Below are positions 25,056 to 33,732 of a stretch of DNA of 41,904 bases, piece after piece (within the stretch, counting starts at the first letter, position 1; each line of letters starts with the position of its first letter). The stretch is from Candidatus Thorarchaeota archaeon (GTDB lineage: Archaea > Asgardarchaeota > Thorarchaeia > Thorarchaeales > Thorarchaeaceae). Made by a program: the position numbers and the translations under genes. The DNA is taken from the NCBI GenBank assembly GCA_004524565.1, contig SDNZ01000008.1, positions 1 through 41,904 of the forward strand. The letters run 5' to 3'. The notes beneath the pieces were generated by a model. It searched no databases. It was given only the letters and a program-made list of their open reading frames with translations, and was not told the DNA's origin.

Positions 25056-25571
25056 TCACTCTACCTTATTCCCATATATTTCCCACGATACGATATCTTC
25101 TAGAGGGAATCTGGAACTACTTCGCTCTTGATCACCATAGCCAACAGAGATTGAACATATCACCCTAAGTTCATCAGGAATCCCAAGAAGTTCCTTGAAC
25201 TTGGGTTCGATATCGGTGTCTCTGATACCCATCCAGCATGTATTAAGCCCCTCATAATGAGCTGCCAATAACATATTTTGAACCGCGTTGTGAGGATCAG
25301 CAAGATGGTATCTACTATGCTTTGCAGGGTCGCCAAGAACAACAATAACCACAGGAGATTCCGCCATGAATCGTCCATAATCATGAACCTCAGCGAATTT
25401 CTTTCTCATATTTTCATCTCGAACGACCACAAAATGCCAAGGCTGTTTATTGGAGGCTGAAGGAGCCCATCTTCCTGCTTGGAGAATCGTATGAATCTTC
25501 TCCATTTCTACTTCAGTCGATTTGTACTTTCGAATACTTCTCCGTTCTCGGATTGCTTTTATTACATCCAT
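25056..25571 (-). CDS. Nitroreductase-family FMN oxidoreductase
   Basis: 171 residues. VIKAIRERRSIRKYKSTEVEMEKIHTILQAGRWAPSASNKQPWHFVVVRD is the canonical N-terminus of the FMN nitroreductase fold, with the RRSIRKY and APSASNxQPW motifs for FMN binding; AVQNMLLAAHYEGLNTCWMG is the dimer helix. The length matches the short single-domain class. It reduces nitro groups, quinones or other acceptors with NAD(P)H; the true substrate is unknown. Probably co-transcribed with the ACT protein just downstream. ATG start with GATTCACC upstream and no strong SD. Confidence 0.92.
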   Translation of the reverse strand: MDVIKAIRERRSIRKYKSTEVEMEKIHTILQAGRWAPSASNKQPWHFVVVRDENMRKKFAEVHDYGRFMAESPVVIVVLGDPAKHSRYHLADPHNAVQNMLLAAHYEGLNTCWMGIRDTDIEPKFKELLGIPDELRVICSISVGYGDQERSSSRFPLEDIVSWEIYGNKVE

Positions 25572-25619
25572 GGTGATTCAATCATATAGTGCTAAACGGT
25601 AATTTGAAACCTATGGTTC

Positions 25620-27140
25620 ATGACAAAAAGTAGCCGAAATCACAAACCTAAAAGGCGCTACAAAGCTGCGCTCGCTATCAGACTTAGACTGGAGTGGTTA
25701 TTGATTCTTAAAACTCAGCGGAGAGAACTCACTAGTGTGGGGGTTGACATAGGCTCATCCACAAGTCATGTTGTTTTCAGCAAAATTGTTCTGGAAAAGA
25801 ATACAAAGGTTCCAACTGAGAAATTTGAGATTGTTGATAGAAAGATACTCCACTCCGGACCGATTCATCTTACTCCATTCAAAGATCAATACAATGTTGA
25901 TTTCCAAGCCCTTAAAGAACTCTTACTAGAGGATTACAGAGAAGCAGGAATTACTGTGTCCGATATTGATACGGGAGCAGTAATCATAACTGGAGAAACA
26001 GCCAAGAAAGAAAATGCTGAGTGGATCGTTAACGAACTAGCTGGAGAAACAGGGAAGTTTGTAGCAGCAACAGCAGGACCAAATTTTGAATCTGTACTAG
26101 CAGCATACGGATCAGGAGCAGTTACTAGATCTGCATTATCTGGAAAGACTATTATGAACATTGACGTTGGGGGAGGATCTTCCAACATTGCTGTTTGCAA
26201 GGAAGGAAGAGTTGCTGCCACAGCCGCTATTAATGTCGGTGGGCGATTGATTGCCACAGATGAGAACAATATCATAGTCAGATTAGAGGATACAGGAAAA
26301 GAGCTGGCAGCTCTGATTGGTATTCATCTCCAACTGGGTCAGATTCTCGATGATGATAGTAAACAACGAATTGCAGATGCCCTTGCTGAAGCACTTATAG
26401 AGAGCATACAAGGAAAGAATGAGTTAGAAACAACAAGACTGCTAATGATGACCCCACCTCTCGATTTCACTGAAGACCTTGATGAGATCACATTTTCCGG
26501 TGGTGTTGCAGAATTCATCTACGGGATTGAAGGAAGCAATTTCAATGACCTTGGTCTCATTCTTGCTCAGTCAATTAGTGTTCGAGCCCTAGCAGCTAAT
26601 CTGCAAATTGGAGAACCGGAACAGAGGATTCGTGCTACTGTAATCGGAGCAGGGCATTTTAGTCTTCAAGTGAGTGGCTCGACAACCTTCCTATCATCAG
26701 GTCTCGATTATCCGATACGAAACCTTCCAGTTGTTGTTCCTCACACACCAAAACGGAAAGCATCAGCTGAAAGCATCAAGAAAGCAATAACTGATGCGTT
26801 GAAGAGATTTGACCTTAAAGAAGGAGAAGACAAGATGATTCTCTCGTTCGTTGATGCAGTAAGACCCTCGTACGAAAACCTGATGGAATTCTCAAAGGGT
26901 GTTGTTGCAGCATTACCCAATATGGTTGCCAAGAAAGAGCCAATTATGATGTGCTTTGACACGGATATCGGTAACTCTGTCGGAAACATCATGAAACGTG
27001 AAACAGGAATTGAAAATGAGATTCTATCCATTGATGAGATCTCATTGAAGGAAGGCGACTTTGTAGATATTGGAGCACCTATAATCGAAGATGTTGTAGT
27101 TCCAGTTGTTGTAAAGACCTTGGTGTTTGATTCGGATTAG
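25620..27140 (+). CDS. eutA: EutA-like ethanolamine ammonia-lyase reactivating protein
   Basis: 506 residues. An actin/Hsp70-type ATPase fold is shown by SVGVDIGSSTSHVVFSKI (phosphate 1 loop) and IMNIDVGGGSSNIAV (phosphate 2). EutA features follow: TGAVIITGETAKKENA, AGPNFESVLAAYGSG, FSGGVAEFIYG and the end MKRETGIENEILSIDEISLKEGDFVDIG. EutA exchanges damaged adenosylcobalamin from ethanolamine ammonia-lyase. The first ~37 residues (KSSRNHKPKRRYKAALAIR) are a basic extension outside the family. No eutB/eutC or microcompartment gene is in the window, so its partner lies elsewhere or it serves another B12 enzyme. Confidence 0.88.
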   Translation: MTKSSRNHKPKRRYKAALAIRLRLEWLLILKTQRRELTSVGVDIGSSTSHVVFSKIVLEKNTKVPTEKFEIVDRKILHSGPIHLTPFKDQYNVDFQALKELLLEDYREAGITVSDIDTGAVIITGETAKKENAEWIVNELAGETGKFVAATAGPNFESVLAAYGSGAVTRSALSGKTIMNIDVGGGSSNIAVCKEGRVAATAAINVGGRLIATDENNIIVRLEDTGKELAALIGIHLQLGQILDDDSKQRIADALAEALIESIQGKNELETTRLLMMTPPLDFTEDLDEITFSGGVAEFIYGIEGSNFNDLGLILAQSISVRALAANLQIGEPEQRIRATVIGAGHFSLQVSGSTTFLSSGLDYPIRNLPVVVPHTPKRKASAESIKKAITDALKRFDLKEGEDKMILSFVDAVRPSYENLMEFSKGVVAALPNMVAKKEPIMMCFDTDIGNSVGNIMKRETGIENEILSIDEISLKEGDFVDIGAPIIEDVVVPVVVKTLVFDSD

Positions 27141-27160
27141 TTTCAATCGACCTAGTATCA

Positions 27161-28369
27161 CTATTTTCTCGATAACAGTTTTCGAACTTTAGAAACAAGT
27201 AGATAATCTACGGGAATAGTGATGACTTCATCGCGTTGCCGAATTGGTTTTTCAGGTGTTATCTGAATGGGTACTTCCTTCCTCTCTGTTTCCCACCACA
27301 TAAAAGACCTATCACCTTGCCAGACTCGCTCAGATTGAATGGTCTGCGGATGATGATATCTTACCATAAGTAATCCTATGATTTGTATAATCGGAATTGG
27401 GATTGGTAGAGCTATGGAAAAACCAAAAATGTAGAGTAGACCACCCGAACTCATCGAGATGAGTATCGGAAAGTAACTACTGAAAACAGCCATAGCTATC
27501 AGTCTTTGCTGCGTAATTGATTTCCTGAGGTATCTATAGACATCCCGCACAAAGGCAAAATGGAATGTCAAAAAAAAAGCAGCAAATGGAATATTACCGA
27601 ATATCGTGACCGTACAGCCAAGGTATGAAGTGTACAATTCAGGCAGGACCATTGAATAAATCCCCAGACCATAATCCATCATGAAACTAGAGTAATAGTA
27701 ACGACCCAACCAATCATAATAATCGAGTTGGATTATATACGGAGCAAAACAGAGAAACAACCAGAAAATAGTACTCAATAGTTTCTCCCTAGTCAGATTG
27801 AATTTCGATTCTAATTCGATATCCCTCGCGGAGTAATAATGCAGCTCGGGAGGTACAGATATTCTTGTAGCTTGTCGTAAGACCAGTGGGAGTACAATGA
27901 ACACACCGAATACTAATGTCGGATATAACAACAGATTATTGTATAAATTCCAGAAATCCTCATTAAAGACCCCAATCAGTTGAAAGCCAGATTGCATTAA
28001 ATTGATCAACATACCTAAAGCTATGAAATAGATTGCAGCTGAGAAACCGACTCCGCGTATCCAGTAGGATTTGCTCAACGGAGCTCTTGCGAGTTTATAG
28101 CTATAGAATACACCTGGAAATGCAATGACACAACCAAGAATGAAATTGCGAAGATAGACTCCAAGAATTGAAAAAACAGAGGAGAAATCCGTTAGGGCTA
28201 TTATTACATTTGATACGGGTGTGAATAGGAATCCACTTGTTGGAAGTAAAAGGATCTGTGATATATCACTACAGTTTATTCTAAGTGGGAAAATTAAGAC
28301 AAAGAGAACTTTCAGTAGATAGTTAGCCCATTCTGGAAGACCTCTACCTAGTTCTGGCATTATCCCCAT
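27161..28369 (-). CDS. Polytopic membrane protein of unknown function
   Basis: About 402 residues with roughly 8-9 hydrophobic segments. There is a hydrophilic loop around HYYSARDIELESKFNLTREK and a cytosolic C-terminal tail of ~75 residues rich in charged and Pro residues (ETERKEVPIQITPEKPIRQRDEV). There is no signature I recognise from transporters, proteases or glycosyltransferases. I chose ATG 28369; the track uses TTG 28372. It is divergent from a candidate small ORF with only ~30 bp between. It is convergent with eutA (20 bp), so no operon partner can be proposed. Confidence 0.65.
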   Translation of the reverse strand: MGIMPELGRGLPEWANYLLKVLFVLIFPLRINCSDISQILLLPTSGFLFTPVSNVIIALTDFSSVFSILGVYLRNFILGCVIAFPGVFYSYKLARAPLSKSYWIRGVGFSAAIYFIALGMLINLMQSGFQLIGVFNEDFWNLYNNLLLYPTLVFGVFIVLPLVLRQATRISVPPELHYYSARDIELESKFNLTREKLLSTIFWLFLCFAPYIIQLDYYDWLGRYYYSSFMMDYGLGIYSMVLPELYTSYLGCTVTIFGNIPFAAFFLTFHFAFVRDVYRYLRKSITQQRLIAMAVFSSYFPILISMSSGGLLYIFGFSIALPIPIPIIQIIGLLMVRYHHPQTIQSERVWQGDRSFMWWETERKEVPIQITPEKPIRQRDEVITIPVDYLLVSKVRKLLSRK

Positions 28370-28398
28370 CAATCTTTAAGATTCAATAGGTAATAAAA

Positions 28399-28628
28399 AT
28401 GTCCAATGGAGAAATCATGCACAACAAACGACGAGATGTCTCTCATAATTCAAATAGGGGTATCAAAGGAATCGTGAAGAGGAATTACTTTTACAGACGA
28501 CTACTCTCTTGGAATTTTTTGTTGATCCAATTGCATGGATGCAAATTCACCGGGAAAAGATCTTACCCTATGTTATCGTTATGGTTTCCCTTGCATTTCT
28601 AGTGATCAACATTCTGAAAAGCGCATAG
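28399..28628 (+). pseudogene. Candidate small tail-anchored membrane protein, split between two frames
   Basis: The track ORF at 28399 (AGGT 8 nt before ATG) encodes a basic head MSNGEIMHNKRRDVSHN, but its C-terminal half looks like a shadow. The +2 frame over 28455-28628 reads EELLLQTTTLLEFFVDPIAWMQ..YVIVMVSLAFLVINILKSA and stops at 28626, a convincing short amphipathic stretch plus one membrane helix. That frame has no ATG or GTG before the helix region (only TTG 28509). A single frameshift near 28455-28475 would join head and tail into a ~75-residue tail-anchored protein. It may be a real frameshift, a sequencing error, or a 39-residue protein starting at TTG 28509. Confidence 0.35.
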
Positions 28629-28634
28629 TCATAA

Positions 28635-29072
28635 TTACTTCGAGTACCGACTTTCAAGATTCTGAAACCATGGAGCAACCTGAGCGTTTTCAACCCTATC
28701 AGATGACGGTAGATATGGTTTGATATCAATCAATGGAGAACCATCATTCGCATCCATATGATCAATGAGAATTCTCTTTTTCTCACCCTCTAAACTGAGG
28801 ATCCTGACAATAGTATGACCAATCGGATTGGGTCTTGCAGGCGAGCGACAGGAGAAAACACCAGAGGGGACAGGACCTTTATTCTTAGGGGGATTTGCTA
28901 GGATAGTCTGACGGGTGGCTTGAGTATCCATACCATCAATCCACCAGAGTACGATGATGTGAGAGAACAAATCAAGATGTATAGCAGCATCCCAGTACTC
29001 TGGGAAAATCTCGAGAAAAATCTCAGATTCATTTTTCCTGACTGTGCCAATAGGATTGATCTTGTAAGACAT
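28635..29072 (-). CDS. trmO: TrmO-family tRNA N6-threonylcarbamoyladenosine methyltransferase-like protein
   Basis: 145 residues from ATG 29072, which has AGGTGA ~5 nt upstream; the track GTG 29087 adds five residues. The TrmO (UPF0066/YaeB) signature is clear: INPIGTVRKNE, FSHIIVLWWIDGMD, SGVFSCRSPARPNPIGHTIV, and DANDGSPLIDIKPYLPSSD. In bacteria TrmO methylates t6A37 of tRNA-Thr using SAM through a beta-barrel fold. Length is that of the short archaeal form (catalytic barrel only, without the bacterial C-terminal domain). Divergent from the thioesterase gene with a 77-bp gap. Confidence 0.9.
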   Translation of the reverse strand: MSYKINPIGTVRKNESEIFLEIFPEYWDAAIHLDLFSHIIVLWWIDGMDTQATRQTILANPPKNKGPVPSGVFSCRSPARPNPIGHTIVRILSLEGEKKRILIDHMDANDGSPLIDIKPYLPSSDRVENAQVAPWFQNLESRYSK

Positions 29073-29149
29073 TCGCTTCACCTTCACTATACTAATAGAT
29101 AAGACACAACAGATTAATTCAGCTATCTAGCTGTTATTCATAGAGGTGG

Positions 29150-29638
29150 ATGAAATTGGTCGAGAAAGAAGTTGCTGCATCAAGAACAATCATGACTCAG
29201 ACGGTATTCCCGAACGATGTCAATAATAATGATACTCTCTACGGTGGGAGGTTACTAGATTGGATTGATATGCTAGGAGGCATCGTTGCAAAGAAACATA
29301 GCAGAAGTGCAATCGTCACTGTTTCAATAGACTCATTGAATTTTTTAAATCCTATCAGGCAGCAAGATATTGTCACTCTCGAAGCATGGGTGAATTATGT
29401 CGGAACAACATCAATGGAGATTGAAGTAAGAGTGACCTCAGAAAATCCCTTTACTGCTGAATCTTCTAAGAACTGTAGAGCATTTCTTACCTATGTAGCT
29501 ATGGATGAAGAGGGACACCCAAAGGAAGTTCCCAGGCTCATTCTCTTGAATGAAGAAGAGAAAGAACGGTTTGAGAAAGCAAAAGAACGACGAGCGGAAC
29601 GACTTCGTCGACGAGACCTCACTGCAACAGAGTGGTAA
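29150..29638 (+). CDS. Acyl-CoA thioesterase (hotdog fold, YciA/BACH type)
   Basis: 162 residues. The family opening is present: SRTIMTQTVFPNDVNNNDTLYGGRLLDWIDMLGGIVAKKHS, with the Asp/Asn-containing N-x-x-GTLFGG-like turn (NDTLYGG) and MDxxxxxxA helix. The strand VTVSIDSLNFLNPIRQQDIVTLEAWVNYVGTTSMEIEVRV and the AFLTYVAMDEEGHPKEVP segment follow. Hydrolyses acyl-CoA thioesters; a single hotdog acting as a hexamer is expected. The C-terminal ~30 residues (EEEKERFEKAKERRAERLRRRD) form a charged helix, common in the family. The initiator ATG has GAGGTG upstream. Convergent with the zinc-finger gene. Confidence 0.93.
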   Translation: MKLVEKEVAASRTIMTQTVFPNDVNNNDTLYGGRLLDWIDMLGGIVAKKHSRSAIVTVSIDSLNFLNPIRQQDIVTLEAWVNYVGTTSMEIEVRVTSENPFTAESSKNCRAFLTYVAMDEEGHPKEVPRLILLNEEEKERFEKAKERRAERLRRRDLTATEW

Positions 29639-29648
29639 GCCTGTTCAC

Positions 29649-30335
29649 TCACATCCACAATGCTTTTTCGACGCTTTCTTTTATCTTAGATTCTAGACTA
29701 CTATAACCTAACAATTTATCTTTTGGAATTCCCCAGATATCATCAGCTTTGCAATCGAAGTGATGCCATTTGTAATTCAGGTGATCTTGAAAATAAGTTG
29801 GTTCACCCAATCGTAAATCACCCTTTTCGATATTGTGCCCACAAGTTTTGCAACTTGCGCGACTAGATTTTGCAGGTTCGATTTTCCAGTCATCTCCAGG
29901 TATGAATTTCTTTCTACCTGCCTTTCTGAGATTCATTAGAAATTCCTCAGGATCACTCCCAACAAGTGTTGAGGTCAACCGTATCTTGAACCTATCATAT
30001 TCAGAAGCTTTGTACAGCACATCTACATTTCCATTCTTGTAGGCTTTATCAAAAACGGTTCCGGGAGGATACTCATTATATTCCTTCATGTAACCGATGA
30101 GAAACTTAGCAAGAATCTCATTTGCAGCTCTCTTATCTTCTAAATCTACAACAGTATCTTCCTTTACAATCGAATATTCAGTATTCACAATTGTCATCCC
30201 TGTATCAAGGATTTCTTTCTGTTTCCTAAGGACTATAGAACCTACAGGAACTTTTCCTCTAACTTTTTTCATTTCAAAAGTACTAGGTGTGATATAGTAA
30301 GCCCAATCATGACTGAATTCAATCCAATCCGTCAT
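29649..30335 (-). CDS. Protein with C-terminal PARP-type zinc finger
   Basis: 228 residues. The C-terminal ~75 residues read AKSSRASCKTCGHNIEKGDLRLGEP, then KWHHFDC and DDIWGI..LLGYSSLE. This is the layout of the eukaryotic PARP zinc finger (PF00645): RAxCKxC, an Ile-x-Lys-Gly-x-Leu-Arg turn, a WxHxxC second pair and a closing GxxxL helix. Zinc ligands would be Cys162, Cys165, His192 and Cys195. The N-terminal 150 residues have beta-rich segments and no family I recognise; there is no ADP-ribosyltransferase domain. The family recognises DNA breaks in eukaryotes; a role in nick or break sensing here is inference. A strong TATA box and GGGGTG SD precede ATG 30335. Confidence 0.85.
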   Translation of the reverse strand: MTDWIEFSHDWAYYITPSTFEMKKVRGKVPVGSIVLRKQKEILDTGMTIVNTEYSIVKEDTVVDLEDKRAANEILAKFLIGYMKEYNEYPPGTVFDKAYKNGNVDVLYKASEYDRFKIRLTSTLVGSDPEEFLMNLRKAGRKKFIPGDDWKIEPAKSSRASCKTCGHNIEKGDLRLGEPTYFQDHLNYKWHHFDCKADDIWGIPKDKLLGYSSLESKIKESVEKALWM

Positions 30336-30370
30336 TCAAACATGCACCCCTAATCCTACATCTCTGATTC

Positions 30371-30380
30371 TCTATATAAG
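30371..30380 (-). promoter_or_regulatory. TATA box of the PARP-zinc-finger gene
   Basis: The minus strand reads CTTATATAGA here, about 40 nt before ATG 30335. A start site near 30348 would give a short leader that includes GGGGTG, 9 nt before the ATG. Confidence 0.6.
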
Positions 30381-30420
30381 CACTCAGGAAAATTGATTTC
30401 ATGCAATCCTAGAAGCTAAT

Positions 30421-32154
30421 CTAACCTCCTGACATGAATATCATTTTGGAAACAGCTTCACGAAGATCATCCTCTGATAGGAATCCAGAGAGTTGGTCCA
30501 TTCCCATTTGGATTGTAGGTAATGCGGGTAGTTCTTCCTCTGCAATTATCGATTCGGGCTCATCTACATTAATGACATGAATTGCTGATGCTCCGATTCC
30601 AAGCTCATTCAGAACAGATTTGAGAGTAACAAGAACAGGACCACAGAAAATACAGTGGTCTGATTTATAGTACATGATTGGTGGTAGCTGAAGAGCTTCT
30701 TTCCAAAGTGGAAGCAAGATTACAAATTTGCTCCCCTTGGATGAATCATTGGAAACTCTATCTTCAACCCAGATTCGCCCACCCAAATCAGAGATATAGC
30801 GATCAGCAACTGTTAGACCTAGACCCTTACCTTCCAGTTTATCGTCAGCACTTCCTTCTCTCCTGAATATCTGAGATTTTTGATCATCAGGGATGCCTGG
30901 ACCGAAGTCTAAGAACTCTATCCGAAGCATATCATCAGTTTCGGTCATTTCAGCATTGATTTCTAGTCTGACTTTATCACTAACGTCTGAACGTCCACTA
31001 AAATGAATGATATTGAAGAAGATATACCACATAAAGGCATGACCGTTTACTTCGTAGGAAATATCAGCGATGTTAGATTTAACATCAAGAGTCTTCCATT
31101 CAAAGTCTCTAGTTGCTTCGCGAATCGCTTTGTTAAAATGGGGAAGCAACTTAGTCTGTGTCTTCACAGGTGGTTCATGGTGAAGGGACATTAAGACACC
31201 CATATTTGCAATCATTCTCGCTGCATTTCGAAGACTCCATGAAGCTTCACTTAGGAGAACTTGAAGGCGCTCAGGAAGTTCTAAGGATATACTTAGATCC
31301 TCTAAAGCAAAAATGACATTTTGGTTGGTCATATTCAAGTCACTTGTCATGACCTCCATGTACAAATTGGCACGTTCACTCTCAGCCATGAGCTTCTGTT
31401 CCATTGCACGTCGACGAGTTATGTCTATCGCAGTGAATCCGATGCTTACGGGTCTCTCAGGTCCGGAATCTAATGCCCTTGATGAAGCACTAATCCAGAT
31501 TGTCTTATTATTTCCACAAAACATCTCCATTTCGAGACCTTTTACACTCTTACCACGCAAGACTTCTCTAACAATCTCAGCAGCAGGATCGTATCCGGGT
31601 TTAGGCTCAGGAAGGAATTGAGAAATTGGTTTACCTATTAGTTCTTCAGCTTCAATACCTAGAAGCTCTTCTGCTGCAGCGTTTACCTGTTCTATAGAAC
31701 CGTTTTTACTAAGCATAAAGTACGCTACTGGAGACATATCGTAAAGCGTAGCAAATCTATTTTCGAGTTCAGTTACTGTGGTTTCCAGAGTTACTTGTGT
31801 GGATACATTTCGTACACACGCAAGAATTGCAGATGCTCCATCGAATGTCACTGAAGTTGGTTTAATCTCAACATGAACAATCTGTCCATTCTTCGATACA
31901 AGCCGGGTGGGAAACTGTGACATAATTTCACCGGAGTAGAGTTTTTCAAAGAGATCGCTGTCTCGTCTCCGGGTTTGAGGTTCAACAACATCCTCTAATG
32001 CAATATCAAGTACATCGTCAATTGGGTATCCAAGCATATCAGAAAATACTTCGTTAGCCATCACGATATCTTCGTCCTGAATAACAATCCTACCATCATG
32101 AACTACTTCCATAACTTTCTGAATCCACTGGGTATCTTGAGTTGCATCTGACAT
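30421..32154 (-). CDS. PAS-PAS histidine pseudokinase-like protein fused to a CxxC thioredoxin-like domain
   Basis: 577 residues, the same order as the protein at 10452-12230: PAS1 (~12-125), PAS2 (~135-250), DHp, HATPase (~360-485) and a thioredoxin-like tail with YKSDHCIFCGP (Cys501/Cys504) and LPALPTI cis-Pro. The phospho-acceptor is lost: the H-box reads YMEVMTSDLNMTNQN with Ser271 where the paralogue has His277. The second N-box Asn is also Phe (NIIHF versus NILHN). G1 (DFGPGIP) and G2 (GKGLGL) remain, so ATP binding may persist. It may have become a regulatory partner of the active paralogue. ATG start at 32154; a TATA box lies near 32216-32227. Confidence 0.88.
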   Translation of the reverse strand: MSDATQDTQWIQKVMEVVHDGRIVIQDEDIVMANEVFSDMLGYPIDDVLDIALEDVVEPQTRRRDSDLFEKLYSGEIMSQFPTRLVSKNGQIVHVEIKPTSVTFDGASAILACVRNVSTQVTLETTVTELENRFATLYDMSPVAYFMLSKNGSIEQVNAAAEELLGIEAEELIGKPISQFLPEPKPGYDPAAEIVREVLRGKSVKGLEMEMFCGNNKTIWISASSRALDSGPERPVSIGFTAIDITRRRAMEQKLMAESERANLYMEVMTSDLNMTNQNVIFALEDLSISLELPERLQVLLSEASWSLRNAARMIANMGVLMSLHHEPPVKTQTKLLPHFNKAIREATRDFEWKTLDVKSNIADISYEVNGHAFMWYIFFNIIHFSGRSDVSDKVRLEINAEMTETDDMLRIEFLDFGPGIPDDQKSQIFRREGSADDKLEGKGLGLTVADRYISDLGGRIWVEDRVSNDSSKGSKFVILLPLWKEALQLPPIMYYKSDHCIFCGPVLVTLKSVLNELGIGASAIHVINVDEPESIIAEEELPALPTIQMGMDQLSGFLSEDDLREAVSKMIFMSGG

Positions 32155-32215
32155 CGTCTACGCCTCGGATATTTTCAAGTACATGGTCATTGATAAAGAA
32201 ATGTAGCTAGTCATC

Positions 32216-32227
32216 AATATAAAAAAG
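32216..32227 (-). promoter_or_regulatory. TATA box of the pseudokinase gene
   Basis: The minus strand reads TTTTTTATATT about 62 nt before the ATG at 32154, in the AT-rich 193-bp gap that separates this gene from the MFS gene. Confidence 0.5.
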
Positions 32228-32316
32228 AGAAGGTTCAATCCAGAAAGAGTTACACCAATCATGAATGGTATGAATCATTATTAGGTCAGATTTGATGAGC
32301 CAATAAAATTCAGAAC

Positions 32317-32334
32317 CCTGTTCTCTGAAACAGG
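32317..32334 (-). terminator. Possible hairpin terminator after the MFS gene
   Basis: CCTGTT and AACAGG form a 6-bp stem with a 6-nt loop, 14 nt beyond the MFS stop on the minus strand. A TTTTATTGG stretch follows about 9 nt later, so the U-run is weak. Confidence 0.35.
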
Positions 32335-32347
32335 CGAGCTGCAATAA

Positions 32348-33607
32348 TTAGGTTTCTGCTCGATTCTTTGGCAATTTAATGTATACAAGAATTACAAAAA
32401 GCAATAACGAGTTTACGATTGCAATAGTACCAGCTAGACCGTAAACAAAACGAAGACTGTCTGTGACCTCCCAAATCATTGCACCAAATAACTGTGCAAC
32501 CATTCCTACTAATCCCATTAGCAAATCGTAAGTTCCCAGTGCACGACCTTTGGTTTCTTCTGACACAACTAAAACAATTATGCTTCTTTCAGCCCCAATA
32601 AACAACACAAATGGAATAGCCCAAACAAAGTTGAGAATATACATCATTAGTGCACCGGAACCAATACTGAACCATAGGAAAATAACTCCATTTCCAACAA
32701 TGCCCACTAACAGTGCAGCCTTCAGATTTCGATCAGCAAACGTACTAGCAGGATACATGACCATAGCTGCGGTCATTGAGAACAAGCTCCATGTCAAACC
32801 ATAGGTTATCCTGTCGACACCCCAAGGTCCTACACAGATATTTCCTACTAAGGGGATAGACATCATCCAAGAGAAGGTGAAACCAACCATACCAATTGCT
32901 ACTAACCAGTAATAGCGACCTAGATTTCGAATAGCAATCTTGGGTCCTGCTCGAGCTCGCTTAATAATTTCAGACCCTAACGATTCTTTGACCAACACAA
33001 TAGCTGCAACGAAAGTAAGGATAGCGCAAAAAGCTCCTATCAGGTGAAGGTCTCTCGATTCAAATCCAGCACCAAAGAGGATTGATCCAACGAGTGGACC
33101 TAATCCATCTACGAACCATAGAGGCATCATTACCATCATCAAACGTCTTGCAGGATTTGATCCTTCATCTGATGCAATCTCATCTGCTGGAATAGCTCTA
33201 GCCATCAATCTAGAAGTGCTCATTCCGAACCATACTAATCCATATTGGACAGGGATAAATGGCCAAACTGGAAAATATGCTAGCGAGAAGAGTCCTATTG
33301 AAACAGGAATGAAACCTAAAGCAATAGTCAGTCTACGTCCAATAAAATCTGCAATATATCCTGAGAAGATGCTCGCAACAAGACCAGTAAATGTTGCAGA
33401 GGAAAAGATCACACCCATCTGCCAAGGCTCTAGAAATCCCTCAAGGAAGACACTGAATTCCCATTTCCAGAGAGCTGTAGAAAACTGAGCAATCGCTAGC
33501 ACAGCAGCTAATCTCCAGAGATTGGAACTAAGACCTAGACGACCTGGCTTCTTTCTAGCCATTTCATCAGTGTTGTCCACAATTCCTGGATTATCCCTGT
33601 CGTCCAT
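32348..33607 (-). CDS. Major facilitator superfamily transporter
   Basis: 419 residues with 12 predicted membrane helices. The loop between helices 2 and 3 carries GYIADFIGRRLTIALG, the classic MFS motif A (GxLaDrxGrr). A second motif-A-like loop, ASTFADRNLKAALLVG, lies between helices 8 and 9. The central loop (LGSEIIKRARAGPKIAIRN) separates the halves. It is a secondary transporter or exporter with unknown substrate. The ATG at 33607 has AGAGGTCA upstream. Divergent from the unknown gene at 33733; nothing nearby suggests a substrate. Confidence 0.88.
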   Translation of the reverse strand: MDDRDNPGIVDNTDEMARKKPGRLGLSSNLWRLAAVLAIAQFSTALWKWEFSVFLEGFLEPWQMGVIFSSATFTGLVASIFSGYIADFIGRRLTIALGFIPVSIGLFSLAYFPVWPFIPVQYGLVWFGMSTSRLMARAIPADEIASDEGSNPARRLMMVMMPLWFVDGLGPLVGSILFGAGFESRDLHLIGAFCAILTFVAAIVLVKESLGSEIIKRARAGPKIAIRNLGRYYWLVAIGMVGFTFSWMMSIPLVGNICVGPWGVDRITYGLTWSLFSMTAAMVMYPASTFADRNLKAALLVGIVGNGVIFLWFSIGSGALMMYILNFVWAIPFVLFIGAERSIIVLVVSEETKGRALGTYDLLMGLVGMVAQLFGAMIWEVTDSLRFVYGLAGTIAIVNSLLLFVILVYIKLPKNRAET

Positions 33608-33732
33608 CGGGTGACCTCTAATTTTTCGATTTGGACAGATTCATGCTTATGTCACTGCCGATTTTAACAAACAATGCATTTACGAAGGGATAATAATAAA
33701 CAGGGCGGTGCACAGGCAAAACTCCTGATTTC

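Noticed and set aside
28399-28602. The 67-codon ORF as given in the track
   Set aside because: Its second half loses protein character exactly where another frame shows a membrane helix, so I report the region as a split candidate and not as this ORF.
32221-32350. Possible tRNA, because of GGTTCAATCC and a nearby hairpin
   Set aside because: No acceptor stem, D arm or anticodon arm can be folded around the T-arm-like segment.
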